Source: Campylorhamphus procurvoides
Lineage: Eukaryota > Chordata > Aves > Passeriformes > Dendrocolaptidae
Assembly: GCA_013396655.1 (NCBI GenBank)
Contig: WBMV01008391.1
Span: forward strand, 682,001 to 746,000
Length of the DNA: 64,000 nt
Reading direction: 5' to 3'
Of this stretch, positions 49,681 to 62,607 are shown one piece after another. A program made the position numbers and the translations under genes. The notes under the pieces are model-generated. The model ran no database searches and was not told where the DNA came from. It worked only from the letters and a program-made list of their open reading frames with translations. How positions within the stretch are numbered: the stretch's first letter is position 1; every line of letters starts with the position of its first letter.

Positions 49681-52529
49681 AAATTTTGGGATTTTTGGAA
49701 GGCCATTTCTGCCTGTTGGAACACCAGCTGAGTCTGTTGTATTCCATATTTACTTGGCAAAAAGTAAAGCACAGCTCAGCTCAGCTCTTCCTGGAAGTGA
49801 TATAGAAGCTGTAACAGATAGTTGCTGCAAGTGCAGCTTGCAGTCAAGACTGTGTTTTTAATTGTTTATTCTGCTTATATTAAATAGTGGCTGAAGGAAT
49901 AGTGTAGCAGAATTGGCATGACATCAGGGTAGCTGTCCAGGAGAAGAATATAACTGCATCCCTGAACTAATTCTACCTGTTTTACTTGAAAAATGCAAAA
50001 ATCTGACTTTCCAAAGAACAGAGAAACCTACCACCCAAAGACTGTTGCAGATCAAACCCTACTTCATGTGCCCACTTGCTTCAGGAAAAGAATGGTAGGA
50101 GTTTGCAGTGTTGAACCTAAACATTCAGAAAAAGGTATTGATAATATGTTATAAAAATACTGACTATTCTCTGAAGAGACACATTCTGCTGGGGAGATAA
50201 TTCATATTTCTATAGATGGATTCCATCCATTAAAACTTTTCATGCAGAATTTTACGCAGCTTTTATTCTTGGAAGTAACTTTATACAAAAAAGAAATGGC
50301 TCCTGGATATTTAAAGTAGAATGTGGAAACATTTCAATTTTAAGCCTGATCATACTGCAGGATAAGTTATATAAACATGTATTCATTTTGAGTAAATATA
50401 AGTTAATTATCCACACAGAAATCTAACACATCAGAATGAATGAGTCTTCTTGCAGGACCTGTCATCCCTGATGTCACTATTTTTTGGTCAATTTTTTCTT
50501 GAAACAAGTGAATTGCTTCTGAGTTCTTTGTTTTTCCACACTCTGGATTTCTCTGGTTATACAACATAATGACTTTCAAGAACTACAGAAAGACCCAAGA
50601 GTATAAATCTGAACACATCTTGATGAGGAAAGCTGCTTAATACCACTACAGAGAGCAAGTGCACTGGCTGTTTTCCCAACTTTGCCTTCAAAGGTTTTTC
50701 CTCATGTGCTTCAGTCCTTCCTTCCACACACCTAGAGTGGACACTTACCAAGAGAGAATGCAGTGAAAACCTCACTGAGAGAGATTTTTACCTAACTACC
50801 CAGAAACCTTTTTCTTAAGATTTCTATGAAAAACTTCTTTTGAAAATCGTCATTCCATATTACAAGTATGCTGTTACTACATGAGGATTCTTACTAGAAT
50901 CAATAGATGGAGAATCTGGAAGGACCAAATACCTCTCAGTAACAAAAATAAACCCATAAAAAAGGCAGCAAAATTATTCAGGAAGATATTTGGTAAATGT
51001 CTATTATCATTCAGCATTTTCTTGGTGGCCCTTTGGTATACCATAAGCCCCAAAGAATTCATTTCTGCAAGATAGATAATGCTCAAGGAAAAAAACTCCA
51101 TCTCTGTAATGTCTACTCCTTCACTGTGAAGGAAGTGTACTGAATTAGTACAATTAATAGAGAGTGCTCAGCAGTCTGAGGCAGCCTCACTAACCTACTA
51201 TTTTACCTTAACATAAATTTTGCATTCAAAATAATGCAGGGAGTTTGAGTCAAGTAATTTGTTCTCTTTTGTTGAGTTTCCTACTCCAGCATACCTTGAA
51301 GATGATGATCATGTTTTAAAGCTGCCTTTCAATAAATTGCTCTTTCTTTTCCTTCTCCAGCAGTGCTTGCCCACCCCAATTCCTGTTTTAAGTTACCATT
51401 TCACAGACTTATGAAAATGAAAAAAATCCTCCTTCTCTGCCCACCTGCTTCTACCAGGAGCTGCAATGCCTCCCACATTCCTTCTTTCATGCTATAATTA
51501 GAGCAAATATTTTAAATACAAATACTCTCTACTTCTCCTGCGGTCTTTGTTGCTCTCCTGTCACTCTCCTGTCATCCTCCTGCACTGCTTAGGAAGACTT
51601 TGAGTCCTATTGTTTTCTGCGCTTTTTTTTAACCAGGCTTTGATTTAGTCAGCACAAGAATTAAACTTTGTTATACATTCTTGTGAGTCTGTGCAGGGCC
51701 TGTATTGTCCTCAAAGCTGCCAGCAGATCCTTTAGGTCATTCTGTGCTTCACCTTCTCACCCTGTATTCACACCTTTGTGAGCCCTTCAAAGCTGATATC
51801 CTCATAATAATTATGCCCTTTGAAGCAGACAATAGACACTGAGATGCATTTCAATTTTAATTAAACATCCCTCATTTATTACTCTGTCCCCCAGAAAGAT
51901 CCCCATGCTGGAGCTGAGCTATGGAAGGTACACCATGTTTTTGTTGCTTCTAGATCATTCAACATTCCTCTGAATAAGGCAGAAGCCATCAGTGAGGATT
52001 GTTCCCTGCATAGTCCTCCTCAGCTGCCAGACCCGTGCCAGCATTATTAGTCAGAGACCTACAGCCTCTCACAAGCATGTTCTTTGTCCTACCTACCTTG
52101 TGCAGCTGAACCCAATATTTCACCACAGGGTCAGACTAAAGATAGCAGCAGCCTCTCTGAAGTCAACCTGAAGTAGGCTAAAACACAACTCTCAGAGCTA
52201 CCAGAAATGAGCAGAGAGATGAGTTCATATTTTTCCTGTCAGTCATCTGTTTGCTTGAAAACAAATAGCAAACCAACAGCAACATACCGTGTATCCACTA
52301 AGATGCTTGCTATGTCTTCCCACCCCCATCATGATGACTTTTCTACAGACCTACTCAAGTCCCACAAATCTGCCAGACTGCGAGCTAGCAATAAGATATT
52401 TTAGGACAGCTGGAACTGTTATTGTTTGTAGTGGTTTAGGCAATAAAGGCTGCTTTTCATTCCCATCATGCCTATTATTTTTACAATCTTTTGTTTAACG
52501 TTTCTGAGACTTTGACACACTTGAATTAG
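49681..52529. other. unique sequence
   Basis: No gene or repeat is recognised. The + frame at 52207-52404 is serine-rich and open, without splice evidence. Confidence 0.4.
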
Positions 52530-52976
52530 AATCATAGAATAACCTGAATTCTAAGGATCACTTAAGTCCAGCTCCTGGCCCTGCAAAAATCACACCATGT
52601 GCCTGAGAATGTTGTCCAAATACTTCTTGAACCCTGTCATGCTTGGGGCTGTGATTACTTCTCTGGGAAGTCTGCTCCAGTGCCCAACTACCCTCTGGGT
52701 GAAGAACGTTTTCCGAATATCTAACCTAAGTGTCCCCTGACAGAGTTTCATGACATTCCCTTTAGGTCCTATTACTGGTCACTAGAGAGGAGATCAGTAC
52801 CTGTTTCCCTTCAGTCTCCTCTTCTCTGGCTGAACAGACCAACTGACCCCAGCTGCTCCTCACAGGAGTTCCCCTCTAGAACCTTATCTTCTTCATAGCC
52901 CTCCTTTGGACAGTCTAATAGCTTTGTATGCTTCTTATATTGTGGTGCCCAAAACAGCACACAACACTTTTTAAAG
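52530..52976 (-). mobile_element. CR1 LINE, ORF2 tail plus 3' UTR
   Basis: Reverse orientation: 3' end at 52530 (agaatcatagaataacc), then cagctcctggccctgcaaaa, ctccagtgcccaactaccct and the ORF2 tail (cctcttctctggctgaacag) to gtggtgcccaaaacagcaca. No frame survives intact. Confidence 0.94.
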
Positions 52977-53750
52977 GGAACTAAACCTTTAAGGGAAGGA
53001 GAAAAATGCTGTATCAGGAGTGAGAAACTGGATTGGGTTTACTAGAAAGACACCCTACAGATCCAAATTTAAAACCACAGTCATGTACCTGATTTAGAAT
53101 ATCTATTGAGGCATCTCCCAAGACTCTTTCCATTAAGGAAAGTGAGGACAAGTATTTTTCTTCTGCCTTTCCTTCAGTGATGGGCATGTCAGGGAGTGGT
53201 CCTGAAGACCTGAGAAGTACGACTAAAAAACATTCCTACTCCCACCAGCAGCTCTGCCCTTAGCACTTCTGTCTGTCTGTTTCCAGCTACAAGAAAAAAG
53301 ACTGGCCTGGATAAAGAAGTCAGTATGGGAATCTACCTGAATCCTTTAATCATCTGTAAAAACATCAGTTCTTGTGAGGTATGCCTGGTAATGAATTCAC
53401 TAAGATCATATTCAGACTGCCTACTTGTAAATACCCTGTTTTTTTTCAGTTGATGAAAAGCATATAGGTGCTACCCAGAAGATGGATAGCACATTCCTGT
53501 CCTGCATCCCAACCCATAGCCCTTCGGGTTTGTTCCCATGTGCAGTAAGGAGGAGAAATGTGTTCACAATACTGTCCCTAGACTTCTACCCACACCCTGG
53601 CTAGCTTGTTTAAAGCTACCTCTGCTGTCTCACTGATATCCTCCATCAGCAGCATCTGTTACTGGAAGAAGCATCTACTCATCATAGTCATAAATACAGG
53701 AGACAAATAGAAACTTCTGTGTCTATGAAGAATGAGAAATACTTATTACC

Positions 53751-53931
53751 ATGAGTGAAGACCAAGAAATTCAGATGATAGAAAAGCAAAACAGCAATTT
53801 TGAGAGTGTCTGGTTGCTGCCAGGGAGACTCATCCTGATCTGCACAGAAGGGCAGAGGCCAATGACTGTTCTCTGCCTGATTAAGAATGTGCCTGCCCAG
53901 TTTGAATTTGATGAAGCATTTCAGGAGGTTG
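53751..53931 (+). other. candidate first coding exon, unknown product
   Basis: An ATG in a favourable context (ttaccATGA) opens 60 codons plus one base, ending at a near-consensus donor (gttg|gtaagt). The peptide is acidic then hydrophobic (MSEDQEIQMIEKQNSN, later LLPGRLILICTEGQRPMTV and NVPAQFEFDEAFQEV). No strong acceptor lies upstream, so it would have to be an initial exon. Its trailing phase does not fit the 56.3 kb candidate. A 106-codon - frame overlaps it. Confidence 0.18.
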
Positions 53932-54115
53932 GTAAGTGTGCCACAGCATGTGCCTTTATTTATATTTATAAGGACTACATTCAGTGTTGAGAATTGCATG
54001 ATAACCAATGCTAAGAACAGATAAATAGATAAAAAAGCCTACTGTCTGTGTGTAGCAAAGATATTCAGAGATACCTGACCCATAGTAAATCAGATAGATT
54101 TTCACTAGATGTGCT

Positions 54116-55556
54116 GCAGCAGACAGATACAGAATTGGAAAATATGGACTGGGTTTCCTTATGCCTTGTATTCTGCTTTCAGTCATAAGTTCATGCAGAA
54201 AACACTTTTTCCAAAGATGTGTCCTGCTAGTGGGGTGTCCTTCACACAAGAAAATATCAAGGAGACTGCTCAGAAACACAATATTGTGATTCTATTTGTG
54301 TAGCAGAGTACTGGGGAAAAGTCCTTAGCAGGGCATTTGACTAGGAATAGTGATAAATCTTAAACTGAAGTGCCACAGATTACTACCTTAGTTTTTTCTG
54401 TAAATCCCTGTTTATTTTACTGTAAAACTGTATTGCAAGCTGCTAATCAGCATGTAACACTGTAATACAGGGAGTAGAAAATTCCAACAAAGTCATCATT
54501 AGGAGTTTTGAGGTTTACTGGGAAAGCCCTACCATACTTGCAAAGGAAGCTTGTTCAGCATAGCCAGGTGTTAGATAAGGGAACATCAAATTCATTAACT
54601 TATTGTCCTGGCAAGTTGAAATGGTCAGTGATCGAAATCAGCTCTGTAACACTTGGATTTCAAAAGAGTGCAATTGATTGGGTGTCTCAGTTACTCCTTG
54701 TGGTGGTACTTGTGTTTTCACCCCAAACCTTGTGAATTATAACAAAGAACAAAAGATGGCACTTCAATCAAATTTTTATATTCAAAATATGGTTAGACTT
54801 TGACTGCTGATTGCATATGTCAGAACATCTATTTTAACAATATGCTATGTATACAGGATTTTGTTCTTTACTAATACTTCTCTCCAGAATGCCATTTTCC
54901 TACCTTGAAACATTAACGTACATTAACAAATTGTATTTTGTGAACATTGGCATTATCACATCTTCTTCCACAATTAGTCCAAGGCTGTGCAAATAATTTT
55001 TGCAGTAGTGTAAAATAGCCCAAAAGAGGTAAATAACTGACTCTGCAGGGTAATTAAAGGTGTTCTGGACTAAAGGGATGTTTTCAGGGATCATAATGAT
55101 TGCAATTAGAAGTCTTGCCCTTTAGTTCATCTCTACCATTCTTACACAGCATTTTCCATTTTATAATTCAGCCTGAGTGACAGTACATTCAAAGACTCAT
55201 TAGTTCTCATGGTGATTTAAATTACCCTTACACATCAGGGCGCATATAAAATATGCTCCCCGGATCATAGAACCTTGGAGGCAAATAGCTGTACTTGTAT
55301 CCAGTGCTGCCTTCCTATTAGTTTTCAAAAATACAGAACATTAAAAAACAAAAAAAGTTAGAGACAACTAAGCAGGAGGTATTAGCTTTTTTACTTAGCA
55401 TATTTTCATGAGAGACTGTGAAAGGATTTTAAAAGCTTTGCTTTAAAGAGGCTTCCCAATATAGCTGTCTAGTAGATACAGGACTTAGACAGAGCCCCAG
55501 AATGCATCAACCCTCACAGATGCAGCAGACAGATACAAAAGGAGAAAATACGGACT
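54116..55556 (+). repeat. dispersed 35-bp direct repeat pair
   Basis: 54116-54150 and 55522-55556 match at 30 of 35 positions, both starting gcagcagacagataca and ending ggact. The similarity does not clearly extend outward. Only the two end segments are repeat; the DNA between is unique. Confidence 0.7.
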
Positions 55557-56305
55557 CATTTTTAAAATAATATTTTAATATTAATTATTATTGTCCATTT
55601 TCAATATTGCCCAACATTATTAATATTGCCCAACAATTTAGATCAACAGAAATATCATACAAAATGGGTGTGTTTCAATAGCTAGTACTTGCACTTACAA
55701 GAAATTGTTTTAAAAAGCAGATTCATGAATGGATCTAATGAAGATCATGCCTTTTTTGGGGACTCTGGCACCCAGCTTGTTCAGGCAGCTGTACTGATTG
55801 ACTGAATTAGGACCTCAGTTGTAGCAGCCACGTGCTGTCATCTCTGGTTAGCAATGCTGCTCAGCGTCAGGCCCCTGTTCAAATGTAGGAAATATTCCTG
55901 GAGGTTTGAGCAAGCTTAAGTGACTAGGAGGAGGGTAGCAATAGTCTGGGACAGGAATTCATTGTTAAGGGGCAAATATAAAATACAGAATGGCTATCAA
56001 AGAAGTCTTTGTGTAAGTCTGAGGAAATTAATGATCTCATCTATGTTCAGTGAATTCAGTAGGAACAGATTCAAATTCATAAAAAAGCAGCAGTAAAACT
56101 TCCTACGAAACTTTCATGACTTATAAAAAAAACCAGTAAGAGTGATCTCATCATTTTTGGAATATATGAGTTTGATCTCACTTTGTTTTCAAGTTATTAT
56201 TCTGTTTCTTTTATAAATAATTGATAATTTGAGCATTTTATGTTTATATACATGTATAAGTATACATTATATATCTAATCTATTTTCTTCCCTTTATTAA
56301 AATAG

Positions 56306-56447
56306 AATCTCAGAATATGCACCTAAAGCTACTGAGCTGCTGTACAAGTGGAAGAAACTGCTTCCAGAAAACTCCCTTGTATCCTTATTCATCAGATTTT
56401 CTTCCATCATTCTTTCTTCCAAAGTGTCCTATTACTTGATGTTTCAG
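56306..56447 (+). other. candidate exon, unknown product
   Basis: A pyrimidine-rich acceptor (ttttcttccctttattaaaatag) precedes 56306 and a donor (tttcag|gtagta) follows 56447. The 142 bp between are one leading base plus 47 open codons. The peptide mixes charged and hydrophobic residues as real exons do (ISEYAPKATELLYKWKKLLP, then SLVSLFIRFSSIILSSKVSY). No family is recognised and no neighbour in matching phase was found. Chance remains possible. Confidence 0.25.
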
Positions 56448-56652
56448 GTAGTATTGTTGCCCTAAATCATAATACAAATTTTGCATTTTAATTGAGAAAT
56501 AAAATGTAAAATCTCATTATTTGATAGCTAGATGAGGCACTGTGTGTAAAATACTGTGTGTATTTTAGATTTTAATTAAATTGAAATACCTCTGAATTAG
56601 TTTACAATTCAGATGATGTCTTCTGTAAAAATATAATAATATTTTAAGTTAG

Positions 56653-57451
56653 TTGGCTTGGCACAGCTATTCCCAATACTCTGTACCATACAACAATCCA
56701 GGGATTAATCCATCTTGCCAAGGAGCCGCACATACCTGGTTGTTTGGATGGAAGGATGGATATATCCTAGTCAGCAGACTGTGTACTGTGGATAAGTTTA
56801 TAGACAATGATAGCCATGGCCAGCACATGTACTGTTTCCATCCTAATCTTTCAAACAGTAGTGATACGGGTTGGTTTGTGATGAAATGGTTCTCTGCTAG
56901 AGAAACTTCACTGAGTTAAGCAGTACCCTTCTCAAATTGCTGGACTGTCCTCACTGACAGTACTCAGCTCTGGGTGACAACTCCTCAGTCTTCATTCAAG
57001 CTGCTTCCCCAGGGTCACTATGTCCACTGGACCTACAGAAGAAGGTGCTGCTGTAGTGCGTATGAAAATCTCTGGACAATGCTCTGGTGTGCAGAGAGCT
57101 GTGACAGTGTGATGCTCTTTTGCACCAGGCACACACTGCAAATCCCTGCAGAGGAAATCTCAGGTCCATAGAGATGTTTAAAAATAATGTTTTTTCCATG
57201 AGCACAACATTTCTTTTTGCAGCCTGGGCTGTACAGGCAAACTGCTGAAATTCAATCCTGTATTGGAATTGATCTGCCTCTTGTTTTACCTTTCTAAACA
57301 TTCTTCTTGCTACCAAGGAAACCTGGTGCAAGAAGAGCAGTTCAAATAGCCTACACATGACTCTTGTTGCTAAGGAAACGTCTGGTGATGCCTGTAGAGC
57401 TCTGTGTAGAGCTCCTAAGTGCAGTTGTGCATTTGGAGTGCTGAGATCCAC
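56653..57451. other. ORF-dense patch with RFX-like motif pair
   Basis: A + frame at 56653-56919, another at 56974-57171, and the longest non-repeat frame of the window on the - strand (56996-57451, 151 codons, GTG-initiated as given). The - frame is preceded by an acceptor-like ttctctgtag near 57467. Overlap on both strands means at most one can be coding. Two related 14-mers, gctaccaaggaaac (57309-57322) and gttgctaaggaaac (57366-57379), resemble the X-box bound by RFX factors. I recognise no protein. Confidence 0.2.
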
Positions 57452-60277
57452 ATAGGTGAAATGACTACAGAGAAATCAGAATTTCTATTTCTCATTTAGT
57501 TTGATATCATGAGGGTCTTTATCATTTAGTGTCTGAGACTGATTTTCCAAAATCACAGTATTGAAAGTATCTGCTATATTCCATTAGCACTGCTGCCTGC
57601 CTGTGCCTGTAATCATTAGTTCACAAAGCAAATAATCAAACAACTCCTATAACTGCCATATCCAATTCCCTTCACTCTCATGGTCAGTTACTCTGAAGAA
57701 ATATAGGAAAGAGGCAAAGACAGATGTGATCTGTTTGGAAATGCAAAAGATGACTCTTCAAAAGTTTTTCACACACCTGCCTACCTGGTACACAAAAACT
57801 TTCTAAGAACAGTGGAAATTATATGCATTGTTAAATCACATGCTGGAAGGATATTAGATTAATTCTCAAGAGTCCCAGTGATATTTCACTCTGTCTATTT
57901 TGAGCTGAGGTTATATATGCAAAATCACATAACAAATCTGATGACATTTCCAGTCTCCCACAAGGACTGACACTTATCTGCTCATTAGTTGACCTTCATG
58001 GGCTTCTCATCAGATATGCATGGATGCGTTCAGATATTTTACCATAATGATACTTCTCTTACTCATTTCAACTCACGCTCCACACAAATTGTTCACCTTG
58101 TAGCTTAGCCATGTTATAAATAGTAATAAAGATTCAAAACTAATTTCTTGAATGAATTATTGATCAGAAAAAAATTGAACATAGAAGGCAAGCAACAATT
58201 TGATACGTGACACAAACAAAATTTTATATGTCAATCCAGGATGTTCAGTACACGTGCTGAGTGTAATAGGTACACTCTGAAGCCATTCCTGTACATTATT
58301 TGCAATATGTGAGCTCTGGGTATATAGGTTGTTTAAGCCCTCTCTCTGCCTCAGTCTTTGAGGCCCTTAGTAAAAATGCCAACAGACACACAAAGCACTG
58401 TTCTCCACATCTTGTGGGTCTGGGCAAATAAAAATCAGCTACATAAATTAATTATTCATATGGAGGGTTTCATGAGCTTAGGGGTTATATTGGCAGTAAA
58501 GTAAGAAGTAACTGCTGGAAATTAATTGAAAGCCCAGCTTTTACCTTTATTATTAAAAATATAGTTGAGGTCACAATACTGGAATATTGTTATTCTTTAG
58601 TGTATCTCCAGAAACCAAAATACTGACCCCACTACAGAGAAAATAATGGATTTCATCCACATGTTCAGCATCTCTCTGCCTGGTGGCAGCCTTACTCTTC
58701 ATAACCTGCACAGATGAACTAATCAGAGAGCAGGTCCAACTCACTCTTCTATTATAACACCCTAAACTGTAAAGTTCTCATGCCAAGACATTAGGAGTAA
58801 CTGGTACAATCCAGTAAAAAAAAAATTGTCACAGAAATTAATCCAAATATTCCAAGAAGAAAGGAGATAAAGGTTTGTTGAAAGCAAAACCCATTTTCTT
58901 TAGACATTTGTAAGAAGGAAATCCTGACTCACATTGCGTTGCATTGCATTGAGATGTTATCTCTAGGAAAGAACTGGCTAACATATTTGTGTTTCCCCCT
59001 GTATTACCAGTTCTACTTCCCTTTAAATCAAGTGTAACTATCAGTCCATAGATTTAGATGTGTAATACTAAATAATGAATCATGTGACTAACACAATATA
59101 AAATATTGTGTTTATATAAAATATAAACATAGGGAATACTGAGATTTTATATTGCACAGAAAAATAATTATGCTCCTGGGGTGTTCCCTGTCTGACAGTA
59201 TGATAGATATAGGGGCTAAGTAGGATTCATCAGAGTGGCCACAAGTTGAATACCAGAATAAAGCAAGGTGTAATGAAAAAGATGCACAGCTCTGCTTAAA
59301 TGTTTTTTTGTTGTCATTTTCCACTATCTCAAGAAACCCTTACTGACTTCAGTGTTAAATCCTATGTTATATATAAAAAGAGCCTTCTTGTTCTGCCAAA
59401 GGATGCTTTCCAGAAAAAGAGATCAAGTATGACCAGCATACACAGAGCAAGCCTGTGGAGAAGTGTCAGTATAGCAAGCAGTGGTCATCCAGGCTTGGGG
59501 GCCACACACGTACCAGAAAGACTAGGAAGATGCCTGGGAAAGCTCTTATCATCTCTCCCTTCTTTAAAAATCACTCAGACAACTAAGCTGACTCAGTCTG
59601 GATCTGACAGGGGAGCCTTTTATTGTTAGTCATTGATTCCAATTAGTCACCACTGTGAAATCACAGTAATGCCACTCTTTCTAACCCCCAGTGACCTGAG
59701 AGGTCTCAAAAATGCAGTTTCCCACAGTTGTGAATTCATAGGGTTGGAATTTATAAACAACAGAAATTAAATTATCTTTTCTATGACAATTTCTAACACA
59801 GATATAAATTTCTTTAATGGTTTACCCCAAAATGTCTTCTTTTCATGAATTGACAGAAGTGGTCATTCTACTCATTTATAAAAACTGATTTTTAATTTTC
59901 ATGCACACATCCAAAACAAAACTTCATTTCCACTAAATTATAAAACTGGGATGACTAATGAAAACAACTGTGAAAAAACAAAATTATTACTTGGGAATAT
60001 TAAAACAGGTATTTCAGAACTCCCCTGGTCAGAGGCAAGCTATAGTTATGGCTATCTTTATGATTAGTTATGCATAGTTTATGTCAGAATATGATTTACA
60101 AGCAATAAGAACTGATCCTGTAATGGAAATGGGGAAGTGGTTTTCTCTAATGAAGCCAAAGGAAAGAAAGAGCTGTTACTGTGTTTGAAATGGAAGAAAA
60201 GATTAGAAAAATGCTTGACTAGCTCATGATGATTTTTTTCATGTGATTTTCAATTCATTGAAGACTTCAATTTTCAG

Positions 60278-60468
60278 GGGCCTGAAGAGTATTCACACTG
60301 AAACACTGGTAAATGTGAAACTTCTATTATACAAAAAACCATTTACCCATTTTGAAAGTGTAGATGCAACACACATTAGTAGAGGGAAAGCTGTAGACAG
60401 AAGCACATGGCTCAGAGCCAGCGATCAAGGATCCCTCTCTTCACAAAGAATAATCTCACCACAGAAAT
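60278..60468 (+). other. candidate exon, unknown product
   Basis: Acceptor gacttcaattttcag precedes 60278, and the donor after 60468 is near consensus (gaaat|gtaagt). Between them are one leading base, 63 open codons and one trailing base. The peptide is varied and polar (GLKSIHTETLVNVKLLLYKK, then FTHFESVDATHISRGKAVDR). No family is recognised, and no phase-compatible next exon was found before the CR1 at 60558. Confidence 0.25.
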
Positions 60469-60557
60469 GTAAGTTTAATTACATTTTTTCAGTCATCAGA
60501 TATACAGAAATAGAGCCTATCCAACAGCAGATCAAGATCTCTCAATCTCTGAGCACT

Positions 60558-61145
60558 TCACAGAATGGCTGAGGTTGAAAGGAGCCTCTAGAAGTCATCT
60601 GGTCCAACCCCTCTCAAACAGGATGACTTGGCCCAGGACCATGTCCAGATGGCTTCTCCAAGGTGCAAGACTCCAAAACCCATATGGGCAACCTGTGCCA
60701 ATGTTTGATCCATCTCACAGTAAAAAAGTGTTTCCTGATGTTTGGAAGGAACCTCCTGTGTTTCAGTTTGTGCCCATTGCCTCTGGTCCTGTCACTGGGC
60801 ATCACTTAAAACAGACTGGCTCCATCTTATTTACACCATTCAGTAAGGTATTGATACATACTGGTGAGATTCTCCCTCTGAGTGTTCTCTTCCTTATGTC
60901 AAGCTCTCTCAGTCTTTCCTCATATGAGAGATACTCCAGTTGCTCCACCTTTAATGGCCCTTTACTGGAATGTCTCCAGTAACTCCATTTCCCTCTTCTT
61001 CTAGGGAGCCCTGAACTGGACACAGGACTCCAGGTGTAGCTTCACCAGTGCTGAGGAAAGGAAGGAGCACCTCCTTTGATCTGCAAGCAATGCTTTCCCT
61101 AATGCAGCCCAGGATAACATTGGCCTGCTTTACAACAAGAACAAT
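60558..61145 (-). mobile_element. CR1 LINE, ORF2 C-terminal part plus 3' UTR
   Basis: Reverse-orientation CR1, diverged. Its 3' end is near 60558 (ttcacagaatggctgaggtt), with gtcatctggtccaacccctc and catctcacagtaaaaaagtg in the UTR. The ORF2 tail on the - strand reads LEYLSYEERLRELD (60802-61023). RT C-terminal sequence continues to gcccaggataacattggcct. Frameshifts are present. Confidence 0.92.
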
Positions 61146-62602
61146 AGTTCTTCCATGAATAGCAGATTTCTTACTAACATTTGGAAAGGAGTCACATATT
61201 AATGTAGTGCCTTTCTGATTAGCTGTTTGATTTCTGTCTCAGAGAAGAAGTAGTAGATGAGGAATCACAAAGATTCAATTTTCTTCCCAGATTTTCCAAA
61301 TGTGGTGAATAATCTTAGGCAAACCATCAGATGTCTATGTCACGTTGCCCCAAAAAATAGGAAAGATATCATCTCCCATATTTGTGAAGTATATGGAAAC
61401 TTACCCATGAAAAAGAAATTTAAAAAGAGCAATTCTTTGTATAAGAAATTGACAGCTAAAAAAGTAATATCATTGAAATGTTCAGCAGCAGACAGAGCTT
61501 TGCTAATTAAGCACCTTTTGTAGTGACTCCATGTGACAAAGCAGACTGCTGTCCATCTGATGAGAAGGAACTTTGCAGACAAAGACCTGGGGATACTTGC
61601 AGATGCTTGAATCAAAGTAGTTCTGTGGGAGCAAGGATTCATTTTTGCTGAAAACTAACAGAAATAAAAACCTAAGTGAGACATATTTCAGTCATTTTTT
61701 TTTCATTCTCAATTACTTTTGCATTTTAAAGCATTTCAATATGTACAAAATCTGTGGAAAAGTTAGTTTAAACATTGGATTTATTTTTACTTGGTTTTTA
61801 AGTGCTGTTGACAAGCTTTTGTTCTCTTATCAAGCAGAGGGAAATATAAATCTTCTTGTGTTGGAGCTGGAAGGACTGCAGCAGTCAGGGCAGGCAGGAG
61901 ATAAAAACTAACTGGGACTTAAGTGATAAAAAGGAGAAAGCTAAGAATACCAGCTTTGGTTATGTTTAGAAAAGTGTAGACACATCTTCCTGGCAAGATT
62001 CCTGAAAATGCATCAGTGTTTGCACATGTATGATGTAAAGTTTCTTACATCTCTTCAGGAACAATAATGATAAGAGTTATAGAACAAAAGACAGTATGTT
62101 GTCTTGACTTTTATCTACATTTCTGTCTATTTCTTTACTTTTGTTTGCATTGAGATTACATTCACCGTGAGTGAGAGTTAGTTCTACAGTTCTACTTGTA
62201 AAATTCACCTTATGCTAGCACTTCTGTTTGAGAACATATTTCAAAACTGCACCCAGCTGGTTTTACTTGGAGGATTTCACTTCCCTCCTAGTGGCATAAA
62301 ACTACCAATTCAGATATAATGACTATACAGCTACCCTATTTTCTGTACCATTGTAAGTTGTTCTTAAATAGCAATCCAAGCATCCTTGACAGAGGTCACA
62401 ATTTAGCACCTCTTTTCAAGGGATCACAGTGATGGAAAACTTTCTCTTTTTTGGAAACCCTCAGCATTTCCTAAATATGCTACACTCCATCTCTGTAGAT
62501 GCACAGGTCTGAACAGCAGCATGATGAAAAACAAATTATGGCAATGTTTCCTGGAGAGAAGGAAGTGATTAAAATGTATTTATTCCATCAACTCATAATT
62601 TG
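61146..62602. other. unique AT-rich sequence
   Basis: No element is recognised. Overlapping frames at 61257-61523 (+) and 61340-61642 (-) fit chance. Confidence 0.4.
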
Positions 62603-62607
62603 CTCTG

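Larger units (their letters stand above)
52977..60557. other. longest repeat-free stretch, unique sequence
   Basis: About 7.5 kb without a recognised mobile element. It contains three candidate + strand exons (53751-53931, 56306-56447, 60278-60468), an ORF-dense patch (56653-57451) and a dispersed 35-bp direct repeat, all listed separately. Most of the rest is plain AT-rich DNA. Confidence 0.4.

Noticed and set aside
49478..49861. 127-codon + frame
   Set aside because: Lies mostly within the LTR and runs past its 3' end; no retroviral or cellular protein resemblance.
55264..55330. CR1-like start 'atcatagaaccttggag'
   Set aside because: Only the first dozen bases recall a CR1 3' end; nothing after them matches.
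59300..59629. 109-codon + strand frame
   Set aside because: Mildly protein-like, but a weak acceptor (atctcaag) and no donor. Expected by chance.
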